This document shows, piece by piece, positions 33,371 through 36,293 of a DNA stretch of 36,293 bases. Below the pieces are notes generated by a model that ran no database searches, was not told where the DNA came from, and worked only from the letters and a program-made list of their open reading frames with translations. The DNA comes from CAZLQF01 sp964561545 (GTDB lineage Bacteria > Bacteroidota > Bacteroidia > CAILMK01 > CAYYUA01): NCBI GenBank assembly GCA_964561545.1, contig CAZLQF010000027.1:1-36293 (forward strand), given 5' to 3'. The stretch's first letter is position 1; each line of letters opens with the position of its first letter. The translations under genes were made by a program, and so were the position numbers.

Positions 33371-33678
33371 ATATCGCTTTAATTTGATTTACAAATTTAG
33401 CAAAAGCTGTGGGCTAATTTTTGAAATGGTTACTGGATTTGCCTGTTTTTTGAAAGTAGATTTGATACAAAAGACTTGCGTTGCTAAGTAACTGCTATTA
33501 AGTACAAAGTATTTAGACGGACCGGTTGATGCGTCTTGGAGACCTCACGAGAATGTTGAGTAACCTGATTAAGCTTTTAACTAAAGTTTTAAAGTTCCAT
33601 GAGCCATTAGGAAGCAACTGTTTTAATGATTAAAAGGATGCTATTCGTTAGCAATAGGTTTTAGGCCTTTTGAAGTAT
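33371..33678. other. Intergenic region upstream of gltX
   Basis: This 308-base gap lies between the gltX start and the DUF488 gene's stop, both on the minus strand. Apart from the promoter-like element at 33392-33399 and a tiny CTATT/AATAG dyad near 33641, I see nothing in it: no frame with a start and coding character, and no tRNA-like arms. Confidence 0.5.
33392..33399 (-). promoter_or_regulatory. -7 promoter element for gltX
   Basis: The minus strand reads TAAATTTG, an exact TAnnTTTG match, 22 bases before the gltX ATG. The upstream -33 position has no clear TTG. Confidence 0.45.
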
Positions 33679-34554
33679 CTAAAGGTGTTCAACCGGAAAA
33701 TTGGTGAATGCTCCCATTTTTTTGGCGATCCTTGAGCGGTGGCAATCCTGAGCATTCGCTTCGTAACAAGTAAGTACTATGCTGCCTTCACGGGCTATCA
33801 ACTGGTGTAAATATTTCAAGGCTTGTGTTTGCTGCGGAAGCATGCGGTGTTCATAATGGTCCAGGAGGTTGTAGAAATCCTCGTTGGATGACACTTGTTG
33901 GCGTTTGGCTTTTGGAATTCCCAATTCAGGTACATGTTCATAACGAATGCCCATGAGCTCGCAACCCTGTTCCATTTCCCTTTTCTTGTAGCCAAATTTC
34001 CTGCTGTAAGGGTTGGCCCGTACATCAATAAGTACCTGAATGTTGTGCTTTAAGAGGAGGTTGAGGTAGTGTTCAATGGATGTTCCTTCATAGCCCATCG
34101 TATACAATCTTTTCCCTTTTCCTGGAGGGACCATTGCCTTAATTTGCCCATTTGTTTTGGCATCAAATAAGGCTTCAAGTGAATGATAGCGACTTAAGTA
34201 AAAAGGGGCTTGCTGGTATACTGCACGCAGTAAAGCTTCGTGATTATCTCCATAATAGGACCTTAGGTTTTGAAGGCATTTACGCTGATGGTCGTTGATG
34301 GTTGCCAATTGAGCTTCAGGCACCGATAGCTTCCAACCAGCGTAGTAGCTCAGCCAACCTTCTTTTTCCAAAGCTTTGAGATCGGCTTCAACCCTAAGGG
34401 AATATGGGCCTGTGGATGTTGGTATGAAGTGATAATTAGCATTTTGATCTATATGGCTCAACAAAAATACCAACAAATGCAACTTTTCATTGGGTAATGA
34501 ACCTCCTCCCATAAAGTTTATAAGGGCTAATAATTGTTGCCTTCTTTTGAGCAT
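33679..34554 (-). CDS. DUF488 protein with N-terminal helical/winged-helix-like domain
   Basis: A 291-residue soluble protein. The C-terminal half is the DUF488 fold: YTMGYEGTSIEHYLNLL at 151-167, VLIDVRANPYSRKFGYKK at 174-191, and LTCYEANAQDCHRSRIA at 261-277 with the conserved cysteine and CHR. The N-terminal 140 residues form a separate domain (KLHLLVFLLS, then FIPTSTGPYSLRVEADLKAL and EKEGWLSYY) that resembles Panacea/DUF4065-type or winged-helix modules. DUF488 function is unknown; its conserved Cys/His residues hint at metal binding or catalysis, and the Panacea resemblance recalls toxin-antitoxin and defence contexts. The start is the ATG at 34554. It diverges from the pseudouridine synthase gene, 124 bases away. 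Confidence 0.82.
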   Translation of the reverse strand: MLKRRQQLLALINFMGGGSLPNEKLHLLVFLLSHIDQNANYHFIPTSTGPYSLRVEADLKALEKEGWLSYYAGWKLSVPEAQLATINDHQRKCLQNLRSYYGDNHEALLRAVYQQAPFYLSRYHSLEALFDAKTNGQIKAMVPPGKGKRLYTMGYEGTSIEHYLNLLLKHNIQVLIDVRANPYSRKFGYKKREMEQGCELMGIRYEHVPELGIPKAKRQQVSSNEDFYNLLDHYEHRMLPQQTQALKYLHQLIAREGSIVLTCYEANAQDCHRSRIAKKMGAFTNFPVEHL

Positions 34555-34678
34555 AGTTTAAACTTTGATCGCAATTTAGTATTCATGACGTTTTTACCAA
34601 GTTAATCTGGCTCCTGCTTTTTGCGTTACAAAAGGGTGGTTAAATTTGGGATTTCAATGATCCAGAAAAGGTAAACCA

Positions 34679-35575
34679 TTGATAGTCCGACAAACCCACA
34701 TTGTACCGGAATGCGTTAAAGCTAAGCGCTTTAGTGATTATGCCAGGCAGGTTTTTACCATGATCCCTTCCCGGAAAGGCATCAAAAAGGCCATTAAAAA
34801 AGGGGAGCTTAGGATTAATGGAGCGCCGGCCGAAACCGGGAGATGGATGCAACCAGGCCTTAAGCTTGAATGGGTGGACCTTGAGGAACGACCGCCCAAG
34901 CCCTATGAGTTGGATTTGGCCATCGTATACGAAGATGCTTATATGGCCATTGTTTACAAACCGGCTGGCATTGTAGTGAGCGGTAATCAATTCAGAACCC
35001 TTGAAAACGCCATTCAACACAACATCAAACCCTCCTTGGAAGATGATGCCATGAAATGGCCACGGCCCGTTCATCGGCTGGATTATCCAACAACAGGCTT
35101 GGTATTGGTGGCCAAAACCAAATATTGCCATCGGTATTTATGTAAGGAATTTGAGCATCAAAATATTTGGAAGCGCTACAGGGCCATTGTACCAGGATTG
35201 TTGGAAGGAATGGGCGTTTTCCAGGATCCAGTGGGTGGGCAAACGGCCTTAACGCATTACAAAAACGTTGATCAAGTGCCTTCCATCCAATATGGGTGGT
35301 TTACCCTCCTGGACCTTTTTCCAAAAACCGGCCGCAAACACCAGATCAGGGCGCATTTAGCCAATGTGGGCCATCCCATTATTGGGGATCGAACGTACGG
35401 GCCTGAAGGTAAAGTACTAAAAGGCAAAGGTTTAATGCTGAGTGCTGTAGAACTAACGTTCCGCCATCCTGTTTATGAAGCGCCTCAAACCGCATCCATT
35501 GCCATGCCTCATAAGCTTGCGGCTTTCCTTAAACGGGAAGCAAGGAGGTATGAAAAATTTACCATGAAGCCTTAA
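34679..35575 (+). CDS. RluA-family RNA pseudouridine synthase
   Basis: A 298-residue enzyme that isomerises uridine to pseudouridine in rRNA or tRNA. An S4-like RNA-binding domain is at about 15-65 (IKKAIKKGELRINGAPAETG). The catalytic core follows, with the RluA motif II PVHRLDYPTTGLVLVAKT containing catalytic Asp135, and the C-terminal signature GRKHQIRAHLANVGHPIIGD followed by RTYG. Length fits RluA/RluC/RluD-like members; the exact target site cannot be read from the sequence. The start is TTG at 34679, with GAAAAGG 7 bases before it; the next in-frame ATG (residue 28) would cut into the S4 domain. Confidence 0.92.
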   Translation: MIVRQTHIVPECVKAKRFSDYARQVFTMIPSRKGIKKAIKKGELRINGAPAETGRWMQPGLKLEWVDLEERPPKPYELDLAIVYEDAYMAIVYKPAGIVVSGNQFRTLENAIQHNIKPSLEDDAMKWPRPVHRLDYPTTGLVLVAKTKYCHRYLCKEFEHQNIWKRYRAIVPGLLEGMGVFQDPVGGQTALTHYKNVDQVPSIQYGWFTLLDLFPKTGRKHQIRAHLANVGHPIIGDRTYGPEGKVLKGKGLMLSAVELTFRHPVYEAPQTASIAMPHKLAAFLKREARRYEKFTMKP

Positions 35576-35669
35576 AAACTTGCCTTAATTTTTTACTAAT
35601 CTGTTCCACTTCCTTGTAAAATAACTTCGATTCATCCATTCAACATTGGGGCTTTTACCGAATACAGTT

Positions 35670-36293
35670 TTATTTAATCATAATCCTGACCAACTGCTTA
35701 CTTTGGGTGGTTTTCAATTTCATGAAGTAAACACCGGCTGGCACCTGGTTGAGGCTAATGGTTCTTTTAAAATCCTGTAAAAGGACTTGGTAATCCTCGC
35801 GCCATATTTCCTTGCCCAGTGAATTGTGGATGCTTACCTGCAATGCACCATCCTGGAAGGAGCTTCCTTCAATGGTAAAGGTTCCCTGGTTGGGATTGGG
35901 ATAAACCTGGATGGATTTTAAGCTGCCTTTTGCTATGCCAGAAGAGGTATCTGAAGGCTCGTGATGGAAGGTGTCGGATATGGCTGTGCAATTGCTGTCA
36001 TACCAAATTTTCACTTGAAAGTTGCCTTCATTCGTCACATAATAAGTTCGATTATTGGCATTGGTTAACATGGTGTCATTCCTGTACCACTGATAATTTG
36101 GCGTTTTTGTACTGGAGATCAGGGTATCATTGCTTTCAGCAATATTAGGCTTAAGGGGATCGGGATAAACGATCACTTCGGATGTGTCCTTGACCATGCA
36201 ACGGTTACCTGCTGCATAACCCTTGTACCTTACTTCAAAAGTACCAGGAGCTTCCGGAATGTATAACCCATCTTTGGAGACATATCCGGTGTC
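35670..36293 (-). CDS. T9SS cargo with Ig-like domain, 3' part only
   Basis: At least 207 residues of a secreted protein whose 5' end lies beyond the window: the frame stays open to the last base, so the ATG at 36197 is probably internal. Visible are the end of one beta domain, an Ig-like domain of the adhesin type (YQWYRNDTMLTNANNRTYYV, then TNEGNFQVKIWYD), and a complete type A T9SS sorting tail of about 80 residues (IQVYPNPNQGTFTIEGS, ending VPAGVYFMKLK then RIMIK). It is likely a cell-surface or secreted adhesin or a modular enzyme; the missing part would tell. Confidence 0.85.
   Translation of the reverse strand, partial: DTGYVSKDGLYIPEAPGTFEVRYKGYAAGNRCMVKDTSEVIVYPDPLKPNIAESNDTLISSTKTPNYQWYRNDTMLTNANNRTYYVTNEGNFQVKIWYDSNCTAISDTFHHEPSDTSSGIAKGSLKSIQVYPNPNQGTFTIEGSSFQDGALQVSIHNSLGKEIWREDYQVLLQDFKRTISLNQVPAGVYFMKLKTTQSKQLVRIMIK

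Noticed and set aside
34640..35131. A 163-codon minus-strand frame opposite the pseudouridine synthase gene
   Set aside because: It is antisense to the S4 and catalytic motifs and lacks any family signature.
1..36293. tRNA, rRNA, CRISPR array or insertion sequence
   Set aside because: Reading the gaps on both strands I found no T-arm-like motif with matching acceptor arms, no regularly spaced repeats, no transposase frame and no flanking terminal repeats.

Overview
The window looks like a chromosomal segment from a member of the Bacteroidota, most likely a free-living Cytophagales-type bacterium; the order is my inference. The grounds are two TonB-dependent receptors with the CarboxypepD_reg-like N-terminal domain typical of this phylum, a DUF4249 lipoprotein next to one of them, several secreted proteins with type IX secretion system (T9SS) C-terminal sorting tails, a PorV/PorQ-family outer-membrane protein, few Shine-Dalgarno sites, and upstream elements that fit the Bacteroidota -7 consensus TAnnTTTG. 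I see no rRNA, tRNA, CRISPR array, insertion sequence or prophage.

Left part (1-8.7 kb): a 5'-truncated MazG-type pyrophosphohydrolase remnant, a calcineurin-type phosphoesterase, a 930-base divergent intergenic region, a TonB receptor/DUF4249 lipoprotein pair, a CbpA-type DnaJ co-chaperone with a small two-helix membrane protein, a clear bidirectional terminator, the ribosomal pair rplU-rpmA, and a short 3-hydroxyacyl-CoA-dehydrogenase-like protein that has lost the usual nucleotide-binding motif.

Middle part (8.7-15.2 kb): a ClC-type chloride channel/transporter with CBS domains, a convergent TPR membrane protein, a small T9SS cargo, a YheT-type hydrolase and a TehB-like methyltransferase.

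The most distinctive part is 15.3-28.0 kb: seven consecutive minus-strand genes, read from 28031 down to 15332. In order they encode a secreted endonuclease/exonuclease/phosphatase-fold enzyme with a T9SS tail, a large secreted protein with an FlgD/T9SS-like end, a secreted protein with two OB-like modules and a T9SS tail, a lipoprotein with FN3/Ig-like modules, a TonB receptor, a PorV/PorQ-like barrel, and a beta-propeller lipoprotein. The last four are packed with gaps of 5 bases or less, two of them joined by overlapping or abutting stop/start codons. I read this as one surface system that exports cargo through T9SS and takes up something through the receptor. The OB modules and nuclease fold suggest extracellular nucleic acid or phosphodiester substrates, but that is a hypothesis.

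Right part (28.3 kb to the end): a second ClC/CBS paralogue, colinear with the first; a TerB-like/LETM1-like fusion protein; gltX; a DUF488 protein with an extra N-terminal domain; an RluA-family pseudouridine synthase; and the 3' end of another T9SS cargo that runs off the window.
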